This document shows, one piece after another, positions 34,930 through 45,230 of a stretch of 64,000 nt of DNA. The position numbers and the translations under genes were made by a program. Each line of letters starts with the position of its first letter. The stretch's first letter is position 1. This DNA comes from Gnetum montanum (taxonomy: Eukaryota > Streptophyta > Gnetopsida > Gnetales > Gnetaceae), in assembly GCA_015680685.1 (NCBI GenBank), contig MNCI01000811.1:563617-627616 (forward strand), read 5' to 3'. Under the pieces are notes generated by a model. That model searched no databases. It saw only the letters and a list, made by a program, of their open reading frames with translations, and was not told the DNA's origin.

Positions 34930-35240
34930 GATTGATCAGCATAGGTGGCCATCTCCCCCATGACTAAGTTTGAAGGGGGAGATCCAAAATAATGAGCGAG
35001 GTTATTCTTTCTCAGAGGTATTATGTGCACTGACTATTCTAAGTTCATGAAAGGGTTTGGTTTGTTGCACATTGACTAGTAATTTTTTATTGGAGCATTT
35101 GTTTGAAGTTTTTGAAAATTTCCAACTTCCCCCCATTAATGTTTTCAAGTTAAGGATTGGAAGTTGGTGACACTCTTGCTCCAATGTATCTATGCTTTCG
35201 ATGTGGCTGCAAGTTGTTTCCCTAGTTAGTTCCATGCATG
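34930..35240 (-). pseudogene. E2 pro-RT linker fused to pol tail (internal deletion scar)
   Basis: Minus strand runs from LTRETTCSHIESIDTLEQ and HQLPILN (the linker before RT) straight into KKLLVNVQQTKPFHELRI and GGDGHLC (the last codons of pol). The junction is near 35100. In E4 these two segments are about 2.77 kb apart, so the whole RT, RNase H and integrase were lost in one deletion. Confidence 0.82.
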
Positions 35241-35244
35241 TTGG

Positions 35245-35870
35245 TGAGTTGTTCTCCTAATCAGCTATCAACCACTGGGTGTTTTCTTGTTGTGTGGTTG
35301 CTACATATAGGCACTTTTGTATGTTAACTTCCTGGGCACACTGGTTGCATGCAGGCAATGCTGAACATTCCTGTACGCCATTACCCTCTGTATCACTGTG
35401 TGTGATGCATGAAACTTTCTTCTTCTTGATCTTCCCAAAAGTGTTTTCCTTAGATATTTCTAGGGAAAGATCGTGGATTCCTAGGCATGCATTTATGGTA
35501 CTTAGCCATGCCCTCCCCATTATTATTGGGAAGTCCCCTTTGTCATTATTTACTTGTATCACTAGGAAATCAGTTGGGTATGACCACCCACACACAGTGG
35601 TAACGATGTTGTCCACCAATCCCAAGGGAACAGTGATGGACTAGTCAGCCAGCTCTAAGTGAATATTGCTCTTCTTTAGTGGAGGTAGGTTTTAAGATTT
35701 ATACATCTCTTGTGATATTAAGTTGACTCCGGAACCTAAATCAAGAAGAGCTTTACGAGGTTTATTCCCAACGACTTGGAGATAGATTAAAGGGCTTCTG
35801 AGGTCAGAGAATTTCCTGGGAAGGTTTCCATCCTTAATCTAGTCAGTGATGACATGCGTTAACATAACCA
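35245..35870 (-). pseudogene. E2 aspartic protease region
   Basis: MVMLTHVITD begins the block, then ALLDLGSGVNLISQEMYKS (D-L-G where D-S-G is expected), LVDNIVTTVCGWSYPTDFLV, IIMGRAWLSTINACLGIHD. The long open stretch at 35257-35625 covers the second half. The same Ser-to-Leu change is present in E4, so it may be ancestral to these two copies. Confidence 0.8.
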
Positions 35871-38403
35871 TGTACATTAAGCTCTGTTCTTGGTTTGAAG
35901 GGAGCTTCGAAGCCTTATTTGATGGAGAAGTATTCAGAGGCTCAACTGCTTGTGGTTGTGAGAGCTTGGTTGGACTGTTGGTTCTGAGGAAAGGTCTTAT
36001 CTTTGTACGATTGTCAGAACTAGTAGCGGGTTGAAGGTTCACAGCTCTCATAGTATTATGTTGCTGCAGTTGAGTGGGGAGTTTCCCTTGTATTGCTGGA
36101 GTGAGTGGTAGTGGAGCTATCGGTGTGAGAGTTGTAGATGGGTTTGGAGGATGGTATGTTTGTGGGTTGTCTCCCCCAGGAGAAGGAGTCCTATAATACT
36201 TCCAAGATTGGTAGTGACGTTGTAGGGTCACGTGACCGACAGAGTCACGTGGAGAGATTGGCTGTTACACGTAATAGCCATATGGATCCGGTTGCCGGTA
36301 AGGGTATTGTTGCCTTGGTGGTGGCATCCCCCATGACTATGGGTATTGCCACTGCTGGTGTTACTCAATAGGTTGTGGTGAAGTTCCACTTGGGTAGTAC
36401 GTTAAAGGTTGGTGGAACTACCTTGGGTTACCTTGGGGATAAGGTAATCGTAGGGGTTCTTGTTGTTTGTTAAGACATGGGTTGAGTGCATACACCCCAG
36501 AATCTTGTAGGTATGAGATTATTGGGCAACATCCCTTAGCATGGTCATATTGGCATATCTCACATCCACCATCATTGTTCATATCCGAATCCACAACCTC
36601 TTCAGTGATGGCCATTTCACCCTTACCTTTGTTACGTGCATTATCCATGTCCCTCTTTTTCTTTTTATCATAGTCACTACTTCGCTCCTTAGAATCCTCT
36701 ACGATTTTAAGGATGGTTTCAAATCTACTATCCAAGGAGTCCCACATTTGGTCTACCTTTGCTGACACTTCTGTTGTTAATTTTTGGAGTGGAAAGGTTT
36801 TTCTGTTCACCATCTCTTTGAGTGGTGACTCTTCCTCCTCTTCACAGAATCTCACTCCCCTTTTTTGGAGGGAAGAATCGTAGTTGTACTCTTCTACACT
36901 TTCTCTCTTACGTAGCTCCCCTTCTTCCTTGGCTACTTGCTCCAACAATCTATGAAACTGATGGGATTTAAGCTCTGATAATCTCCCTTGGGCATATGTT
37001 GCAAGGGTTCTCCTAGTTTCATGCCTAAGTCCATCTACGAGATGGGGTAGTTGATCCTGTTATGAGTAACCATGGCTTTGGCAATGACGTAGCAGAGCAT
37101 AATATCAGCCCATGACAACATCCAAGGGTTCATGGCTTCCCTACTTCCATCCTTGGATTTTCTTTCATAGGTTGGATACCTGGGAGTACATTTGATACTT
37201 ATCATTAAATAGTTCTAGCATTGTACTCCACCTTTGAATGGATTCCGGTTCTAAGGACTGGTACTTGCCTTCTGCTTCTTTCATCAATGTCCTTGAGAAC
37301 AACTTTAATTTTTGCCACTTGTTCTCAATGTTCTGCAAGGAACATGCATTGTGAAATGCTTGCAAGTGGTTCTAAAGATCAACGTTGTATCCCCCCTCAA
37401 ATCATGGGATATTATTCATGTCTAGTCTCTTGATCCTATTATCTTTTTGGTGCCTTGTGGGTATTCTTACGACCTCCGTGATGTCTAACATGATTCGGGT
37501 TACAAGTAGGGGTTCTTTGTGGTCATTTCATTCATAGCATCTATGATGTCTATGTGGTTCCCTACTTTCCCTTCTTCTATCCCGTGATTCTCTAGAATGC
37601 CCTCGTCCTCATTCTCAACTCTCTCATCAAGGTTTCTCACACTGTTTACCCTTATCCTCATGGTTAGGTTCCTTATAAATGCATCTTGATACAAAAGGAG
37701 AGGGTGAATATGACAATGAAGGTGAAGAGGAAGGAGAACCATTTCCATGACGATGTTTTTTACCTTCTCTTCAATGGTCTCAACCCCGATCGTGATTATG
37801 ATCAGACTGCCTACCCTAATCATGTGTTTGTGTTCCCTCATTGAACACTTGGTGTTCGTGGGGATTAGAACTAGGGTTATGAAACATAGAGTGAAGGTTC
37901 TGATACATGACCTCCTCACCATCATTAGGAGGGGGAACATTGTTTTGTAAAGAACCTATTGAAATAGGTTCACCACCCTCAATTTCACTTAAGACAGGTG
38001 GAGTGTTATGGGGTCCTTTGCCCTTCAATGATGTATAGTATCTCTCCTGTCGCAAGTCCCTTTGACGTTGTGCTTTTGTGGGATGGTAGTTCCTTGTGTC
38101 ATAATAACATGCAATGTATTCTGCATATAACTGTGACATGCCTATTCGTGCGAGAGCACGAAGGAGCATGTTGGGGACTTCTTGGTCTAGAGGTGACACT
38201 ATGTTACCATCCAAGTCTCTCCAACATAGTTGTTCATCTTGATGGAGAATAAAGGTAAATTCAGGTACATATTCATCATGATGAATATATACCACACGGA
38301 ATTGTTGAGGAACTAGCGGATCTTGGTTACGTATGTTCTACCGTCGACTATCTCTAGTGTTGGTCCTAGATGGTAAAATGCTTTTGTGTGAAGAAGAAGA
38401 CAT
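35871..38403 (-). pseudogene. E2 gag (decayed)
   Basis: It starts MSSSSHKSILPSR at 38403, the position matching gag starts in E1 and E4. In order: VVYIHHDEYVPEFTFILHQ (38290-38230), an acidic/Asn-rich linker, a Ser/His-rich stretch, a capsid-like core with FHNACSLQNIENKWQKLKLF (37360-37290), a Glu/Lys-rich segment (36940-36700) and the Cys-His motif CEICQYDHAKGCC (about 36530-36570). A Pro/Gln/Thr-rich tail runs into protease. Stops and frame changes occur at several points. Confidence 0.8.
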
Positions 38404-38529
38404 TTTTGTCTTGTTTGGTGTGCTATTTACCGTTGTCTAATTTTTCTTTTGATCAACCCTAAGGGTTCGTTCTAGCATCCCAATGATGTGGATGATTTCC
38501 TATGTTCTACGTAGTGCACAAACAACTAA

Positions 38530-38548
38530 GTCCCTAGCAATGGCACCA
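38530..38548 (-). promoter_or_regulatory. E2 primer binding site
   Basis: Minus strand TGGTGCCATTGCTAGGGAC sits one base inside the 5' LTR end. It fits the tRNA-Asp-type site of Athila-like elements. Confidence 0.65.
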
Positions 38549-38549
38549 A

Positions 38550-39660
38550 TGATGAGTGGCGAGGTACCCCTACACTCAACCAAATGAATATGAGTGTTTC
38601 ACACGTGATCCGGTTGAACTCCAAGGACTAAGTGCTTACATGCCCTAATGGAACACTTAAGGTTAATCAATCATTGTCTTCCCAAACTTACTTGTATTGT
38701 CATAGTTATATGGTTAAGTAAGCTTGAGGTACATGATTTTTTATGTCTTTTCTCTTTTTAATATCCTATGCTAATAAGGAAAGGTGAAGAGAACTAAGTG
38801 ACTAACTTTCATTAACTATTCACTAGCTAAGTTCTAATTGTCCTAGCACCAATATCCGTTTCCACTTACCATGATGAGTGGCAAGGTACCCCTACACTCA
38901 ACCATATGAATACAAGCGTTACACGGGTGATCTAGTTGAACTCTAAGGACTAAGTGCTTACACTCCCTAATGGAACACTTAAGGTTAATCGATCGCTGTC
39001 TTCCCAAACTTACTTGTATTGTCACAGTTGTATGGTTAAGTAAGCTTGAGGTACATGATTTTTATGTCTTTTCTCTTTTTAATATCCTATGCTAAGTGAC
39101 TAACTTTCATTAACTATTTACTAACTAAGTTCTAATTGTCCTAGCACCAGCATCTATTCCCACTTGCCATACACACCCTGAACTAGTGCAATGCTGCTGG
39201 GATTACCAAATGCTACTCGTTACTAGGTTACCAAGTGTTACACACGTGCTCTAAGCGGTTGTACTGAGTACATTTAACTAGGAGAGTCAAGGGTTGAGAG
39301 AGATTAATTATCTAGGAAAGCATTTAAATATTTAACAATAATTAAATCCTATTTAGCTTAGTACACATGTTACAAGGTTTATTAGAAATTTCATCTTTAT
39401 TGCTGTACACAAATGTGTGCCTAGGTACAATTTGCTTGAATAAAGATTCGTTCACTTTAAGGCTCCTACTACGGGCACATGGAAATTATTCTAACTCTAG
39501 AATGGTAAAACTGCTATAGTTTGGCTAAGGGTCTAAGTCTAGATGCCTAAAATAGGGACTACTGCCTCTTATTTATAGACATTGCAGTGGGTTGCGATAT
39601 CATGTACGGGATATCGCAGGGGTAGATGCAATATCGCTTACACGATATCGCGACTCATCA
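38550..39660 (-). repeat. E2 5' LTR with tandemly duplicated U5 end
   Basis: A full LTR unit lies at 38872-39660 (789 bp; ends TGATGAG and CTCATCA, minus-strand TATA-type TTATTTATA reversed at 39568-39577). Before it, 38550-38871 repeats the last 322 bp of the LTR (its U5 side), again starting TGATGAGTGGC. The primer binding site follows the extra copy. The U3 end has repeated GATATCG motifs (39595-39655). Confidence 0.85.
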
Positions 39661-40960
39661 CACCTAAAGTGAAGACATAACCTGTCATACTCTTTTGATT
39701 GTCCAAGTCTGCACCCAAATTAGCATGTGAGAAGCCTTATAAAGTAACATCATTCTTCTTAAAATAAAGTGTCATACTTAATGTACCTTTCAAGTATCTA
39801 AAAATCCACTTCATAGCTTCCCAATGCTTCCTTCCTAGATTTGACATATACCTATTGACCACGCCCATGGCATGAGCTATGTCTAACCTTGTACATACCA
39901 TAGCATACATCATGCTTCCAACTACTAAAGCATAAGGTACTCTAGCCATGTATTTTCTCTTCTCATCTATCTTTAGTGATTGCTCCTTGAAGAGACAAAA
40001 ATGGCTTCCCATAGGAGTATTTCTGATGTTGGCATCTTGAAGGCGAAACTTGCTCAGCAACTTTTCTATGTACTTTTCTTGAGATAGCTTTAGAAGTCTC
40101 TCTAATCTATCTCTAGATATTATCATCCCAAGTATTTGCTTAGCTGGCCCCAAGTCTTTCATCTCAAATTTTTTTGCTAATTTTTGCTTCAACTTGTTGA
40201 TCTCCTTCATACTAGACACTATAACTAGCATATCATCAACATATAACAACAATATGATATAACAATAATCAAAATTGTTGAAATAATAGTAGTGATCCAT
40301 ATTGCTTCTAACAAAGCTAGTGTCACACATGAATCCGTCAAACTTCTTGTACGATTTCCTAGGATCTTGCTTTAACCCATACATTTTTTTTTTAATTTAC
40401 ACACTAGATTTTCCTTCCCTAGAACCTGGAAGACTTTTGGCTATGCCATGTAAATGTCTTCTTCAAGGTCACCATGTAAGATTGCAGTCTTCACATCTAA
40501 CTATACCAAGTGTAGATTTTCTATAGTCATAATACTTAGCACCAATTTGATAGTAGTCAACTTAACTACAGGAGAGAATATCTTATTGGAGTTAATCCTT
40601 TTCTTTTGTTGAAAGCCCTTAACTACTAATCTAGCCTTGTATCTCTTGCTACCATCATGCTCATCTTTGACCTTGTACACCCACTTATTTTGCAAGGCTT
40701 TCTTCCCCTTAGGCAACTCAGTCAGTGTCCATGTTTCATTCTTCTCAAGGGAGTTCATCTTATCTTTCATGGCTAACTCTCACTTAACTAAATCTTTTGC
40801 TTGCATTGCTTCATCAAAATGCTCCAGTTCCCCAACATTAGTCAAAAGTAAATAATGTAAAGAAGGAGAATATTGTTGTGGAGGTTTGATCAATCTATCT
40901 GATCTTCTTAATAAAGGCTTAGGGGTAATTGGTTCTACTTCTACACTTCCATTTTTAGGA
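39661..40960 (-). pseudogene. E6 copia reverse transcriptase and start of RNase H
   Basis: From 40770 down: NETWTLTELPKGKKAL, NKWVYKVK, KARLVVKGFQQ, FSPVVKLTTIK, then LDVKTAILHG with a stop, MYGLKQDPRKSYKKFD, ILLLYVDDMLVI (YVDD catalytic pair intact), MKDLGPAKQILGM, VVGSMMYAMVCTRLDIAHA and YLKGTLSMTLYF. This is the canonical plant copia RT order. The 215-codon open stretch at 39737-40384 is the best-preserved pol fragment in the window. A stop before LVCKLKK and the E2 insertion interrupt it. Confidence 0.92.
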
Positions 40961-41039
40961 CTAGCTTACACCCTTCTAACCACATCATTTTCTAAAATTT
41001 CCTCCAACTCAATCTTATCATGTTCATTTTTCTATTCCC

Positions 41040-41690
41040 TTGCACACTTTGATTCTATGCCAATCTTATCCTTAAACATCACATTTTCATTAAAGGTAAC
41101 ATCCCTATGCCTTATGATCTTCTTATTTTGATTATCCCAAAATTGATAACCAAAATTATCAAATCCATAACCAATGAAAAAAACACATTCTAGCTTTAGG
41201 AACAAGCTTATCTCTATCATTTGAATCAACTTTCACATATGAAGCACATCCAAAAATTCTCAAATGTGAAAGATTTACCTCCTTCCCAATCTATACCTCC
41301 TATGGTATTCTGAACCCCAATGGAATTGAAGGACCTTGATTAATGAGGTAAGCTATTGTGTTAATTGCATCTACCCAAAATTGCTTTGGTAGCCCAAAGT
41401 GTATTCTCATGTTTCTAGCTCTTTCATTCAAGGTTTTATTCATCCATTTAGTGACACCATTTTGCTTTGGCATTCTTGGAACTGTCTTGATCATCTTGAT
41501 TCCATTTTTTGAATAGAAACTCTTGAATTCTTTGCTATCATATTCTCCTCCATTATCTGACTTTCGACATTTGATCTTCAAACCAGTTTGATTTTCTACT
41601 TTAGCTTTCCACCTTTTAAATGTAGCAAACACATCAAATTTATTTTTGAGAAAATAATAGCTACATTTAAAAGGTGGAAACACATATAAA
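41040..41690 (-). pseudogene. E6 copia integrase, core and C-terminal part
   Basis: Minus strand shows FKRWKAKVENQTGLKIK, KSDNGGEYDSKEF (second catalytic Asp kept), PKQNGVTKWMNKTL (the catalytic Glu of GVAERMN is replaced by Lys), GLPKQFWVDAI, then after a stop LSHLRIFGCASYVKV and IIRHRDVTFNENVMF, the GKGY-like domain region. The first part of the core and the zinc-binding domain are absent: gag/protease resumes at 41744 after a rearranged stretch. Confidence 0.87.
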
Positions 41691-41718
41691 ATCTGATGTG
41701 TTTGCTACATTTAAAAGG
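41613..41718. repeat. Inverted duplication inside E6 integrase
   Basis: A 25-base segment at 41613-41637 recurs as its exact reverse complement at 41694-41718. A shorter reverse complement of 17 bases (41610-41626) occurs at 41661-41677. The left arm is normal integrase coding sequence (FDVFATFKR on the minus strand), so the right arms are templated inverted copies at a deletion scar. Confidence 0.92.
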
Positions 41719-41743
41719 AAGTTTTTGGTGGTATTGTTAATAG

Positions 41744-42639
41744 CTACACATTGTGTTTCCTTGCAACATAATTATGTAACAATTCCTTGCATGGAGTTGA
41801 GTGGAATGAAGCACTCGAATCCAAAATCCAAGATTCAATAGGACTGTCCATGTAGCAAATCAAAGCATCAGTAGTAATCTCCTTAGTTGCATATGCTGAT
41901 TCATCATCTTGAGTTTGATTCTTCTTCTTCTTTGGTGCCTTGCATTGATTTCTAAAGTGACCTTTTTTATCATAATTCCAACAGACAAATTCCTTGTGAT
42001 TTTTAGATTTTTCCTCTACCTCTTGACTTCGATTTATCATTACCATGGTTTTGATCATGTTGATTGCTCCTATCTCTACTTTTTGTATTCAAAGCAAAGA
42101 CCCTGACAATTCGCTTGACTCCCTTCTGTGAACACGCTCACAAAGAATCAAGTCTCAAATATTATTCAATTTTAATTTTGAATTACGTGATGAGCAACAA
42201 GGGTTATAGTAAAATCAATGCTTTGATTTCATCATCAAAGGTAATCTCCACCAAACTCAATTGACTAATAATTGCATTGAATTCATTAATTCGATTTGAC
42301 TAATGCACCTTCACTCATCTTTAGATTGAACAACCTACATCAAATATATCTTATTCCAAGTAGACAGCTTTTTATACATTCTTGACAATGTCTTCATCAA
42401 ACCCGTTGTGGTTTTCTCATCAAGAATGTTGAATGTGACGTTTCGTGCCAAAGTCAATCTAATCACACTGAGTTCTTGGTGATCTAAGAGATCCAAATCT
42501 TCTTGTTCCATGGTTTCTAGCTTCTTTCCAGACAAGGGTTCATGTAGTTTCTTTTGGGATAGATATCTTCAATTTGCATATTCTAGAATTCGAAATCTTT
42601 CCCATCAAACTTGTCAATCTTAACCTTCCCTTTTGCCAT
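41744..42639 (-). pseudogene. E6 copia gag and protease start
   Basis: The chosen start is MAKGKVKIDKFDGKDF at 42639, the usual start of a plant copia gag. Later come DLARNVTFNILDEKTTTGLM, a zinc-knuckle relic CWNYDKKGHFRNQC whose second Cys is Tyr, and the protease active site WILDSSASFHSTPC (D-S-G changed to D-S-S). Frame changes near 42300 and stops make it inactive. No leader, primer binding site or 5' LTR is found upstream. Confidence 0.85.
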
Positions 42640-42955
42640 TGCTACCATTGTCAACACTGACGTCCACGTGCACAACCCCGTAACTATTTTAAATTTTGTT
42701 TTGTCATCTTGCCGCGCTGCAATTGTCACATTATTATTGATACCTTGATGTGCTATGAAAAATTCAGGCATGTGAAACAACTCCAAGGAAACTGTTTTTC
42801 CTGTAAATTTAAGGGCTGAGTGTTCTTTTGATGTGTCAAGATCATGATCGGGATCATCATTCTCCACTATTTTGAACGTAGATTTTGCTGCTTCTTTGGT
42901 GTCTTTTTTGGTAAAATAGTAAAATACTAATTTTGATGTATCCATTGTCCTCTGA
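42640..42955 (-). other. Junction between copia gag and FRA10AC1 relic
   Basis: This 316-bp stretch is open in the copia gag frame (from MDTSKLVFYYFTKKD at 42945), but it matches neither copia leader nor anything else I recognise. The expected copia leader and 5' LTR are missing, so E6 is 5'-truncated here or the junction is a later rearrangement. Confidence 0.4.
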
Positions 42956-44623
42956 AATAATCATGATTCCGTTTTTTAGTAAACTCTCCAGATTCTTGAA
43001 CTGCTTCATCATTGTTCTCACTTGGTGGCTCTTTACTGCAGCCTTCATCATATGTGGATATTGTGTGTCTTGCAGATTTCTGTAACTGCTTTCTCTTTTC
43101 CTTCAAATTCTTATAATTCGGTTTTACTGTGTACCTTTCACAAACTCGAAGCTTTACTAATGCCTGGCTACATTCTCCTGCTTCAAGGTATGAAAAGTTA
43201 ACGTCATAACTGGAGAGGCCTTCCTTTTCATCGCATTTTTATTCCCACAAATGAACTGACCTTATGAAAAGTTAACGTCATAACTGGAGAGGCCTTCCTT
43301 TTCATCGCATTTTTATTCCCACAAATGAACTGACCTTTTCCCAAGATGACTTTCTTCCTATGCGCCGGAGATTCGGATTCTGGATAAATTTTCACGAACT
43401 GTTCGCGTGCATTAAATTCGCAATGGGTACGTATTTCATAATTTCCAATGAAATTTTGTCTGGATTTGTACATATACATTGAAATGGTCGCCTTGCCTTG
43501 CCTCGTATTGTTATTGCCTTTTTAGTTCTTGCGATGTCTGCATTTTACATTAAAATCTTACATATCTTCTCCTGTTCTGAATCATACCAAAACTTTCACT
43601 TTCATTTCATTGTTAAGTGACAAGCAAGCAATCAAGATTCTTGGCATCCGCATGAGACGGACCACAGAAAACAAGGGAGTACGACTAAATCAACAAACAC
43701 ACGGAAATCACGAAAGGGCTACTATGGTAACTCATTGTAGGTGAGATGAGTTACTGCGCTGTGCCTAGTTTAGTTAAGTTGTGTATTCTTATAATGTGGT
43801 CATCTTCAGCATGGTCCTATGGTGCTACTCACAGGTAGTTGTTGAACAAAAGTGTTAGCAAACCTGATTTGTTATAAATTTGATTGAAGCTTGAGGCTTA
43901 ATTTCATTTTTGGAAATATTGGGTTGAGTAACAAAAGGATTTGATTTTATTGCTGTCATTTTGGTTGTTGCAGAAATTATAGGTTTGGCCAGATTATGGC
44001 TCCTAAGTAAGGAAATGGATTCAATGCCCTCCATACCTTTGCAAATTCTCTTGCTTCAATTTAATAGTGATATTGCAATCTTCTCTGAAATTTTTATAAT
44101 TTTTTTAAAAAACTAATATATTTAAATTTTCTCTATCATGTCCCCGGCTAGCCGTCCCCACTTTTTCTTGAGGCACATGTACCCAAACACGTTCAGAATC
44201 ACGAATCTTCGATTCCTCGCTTCCACGAATCGGATTCTTTTGATGCAAAGCTTTCTTCTCTACTCTCCACTTAAATCCGATCTTTGCTTCCTTGTATATT
44301 GACATATCAGCAAGGCAATATTCTTTAAACAATTTATCATAATATCGTTTTGCAAGCCGTTACTCCCATAACATGTCCTGATCATCTTTCTCATTCCGAA
44401 TAAGTCTGAAAGATACTCCAAGAGTGTCTTCGTCAGTTTTAACCAGTTGGTGTTGGCTGTTTTTCTCCACAGTAGAATGTTGCTTACCATAAAATTGAAC
44501 ATAATCTTTCATGAATTTCTTGTGGCGGTCATATGCATTAAGCCCCTTAATACATGCACCATACTGCTGTCCTTTCTGCTCTTTGTCATATATCAGTGTT
44601 CTTAAGGACCTCAGAGAAGCCAT
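42956..44623 (-). pseudogene. FRA10AC1: FRA10AC1-family gene, decayed (two exons visible)
   Basis: The family is a conserved eukaryotic nuclear protein, linked to splicing complexes. Exon 1: MASLRSLRTLIYDKEQK at 44623, then GLNAYDRHKKFMKDYVQFYG, NEKDDQDMLWE, a stop at 44360-44362, RLAKRYYDKLFKEYCLADMS and GFKWRVEKK (about 44255). After about 0.9 kb without coding, exon 2 (about 43360-42956) reads KVILGKGQFICGNK, then after a one-base frame change CDEKEGLSSYDVNFSYLEAGE, QALVKLRVCER and KEKRKQLQKS. These follow family order. Damage: one nonsense codon, a one-base indel, a 74-bp tandem duplication (not a multiple of three) and an unclear splice donor. It is the only clearly host-derived gene in the window. 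Confidence 0.82.
43191..43338. repeat. 74-bp tandem duplication in FRA10AC1 exon 2
   Basis: Two adjacent, apparently identical 74-bp copies (43191-43264 and 43265-43338) span the GKGQFICGNK to DVNFS coding stretch. Because 74 is not divisible by three, the duplication itself shifts the frame. Confidence 0.93.
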
Positions 44624-45230
44624 CTCCTTGACGGAGAAACTGTGCGACGCTGCAATCGAATCTGCAATGAAATAAGATCTTCTCGTGTTTGGTCTGTCAA
44701 GGAGAGTTATGTCACGGGGTGTAGTATCTCTGGCTATCCCCTTGCAATGCATATTGCTTGTAGCTCTCGCTCTTCTATGTATTTTGCTGTCTTTGTTTCT
44801 TTCTTACATGATCACGAACCTTATTTTACATAGAAAAAAGATAAAAAAAGATAAAAATTTCAGTATGGACGTTCCTTATTTTACATAGAACTAAGAGCAA
44901 ATTTCCAGTCTTTACGTTGATTCAAATTACATAAAAGAGAATCAATTCATTCACTTTTTCCAGAATTTGGAAAACCAGTAAGCAAAGTTAGAATAACCTT
45001 TTTTAAGTTCTTAAATATTGGAATTAAAATTTTGAGTCGAATTTTTCTTAACAATGACAATCAAATACCATAAAGTTTGTTATATACCATACCACCTCCA
45101 TCTTCCTTCCTAAGCTGGAAAATGTACCCATAATCCAAGTAAACCTCAAACTATAAACTATAAGACCAAAGTTATCATTGTAAGGGAATATATTTTTGTA
45201 TACCTAAATCAAGGTATAGTGTTAGGGTAG
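44624..45230. other. Upstream region of the FRA10AC1 relic
   Basis: The minus strand stays open above the chosen ATG to 44752, but that part lacks family similarity and is probably 5' leader. Further up the DNA is AT-rich, with TTATTTTACATAGAA repeated at 44820 and 44876. E3 begins at 45231. No other gene seen. Confidence 0.5.

Larger units (their letters stand above)
32443..39660 (-). mobile_element. E2: Athila-like Ty3/gypsy element with pol deleted, nested in E6
   Basis: Minus-strand order is 5' LTR (39660-38550), primer binding site, gag, protease, short linker, then directly the pol tail and 3' non-coding DNA, an assembly gap, and the 3' LTR (from 32443). RT, RNase H and integrase are missing. 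Boundaries are set by TSD CACCT and by restoration of the copia reading frame. It is clearly the same family as E1 and E4. Confidence 0.92.

Noticed and set aside
35279-35644. 121-codon plus-strand ORF
   Set aside because: It lies antisense to E2 protease, whose frame has recognisable motifs. This is a shadow.
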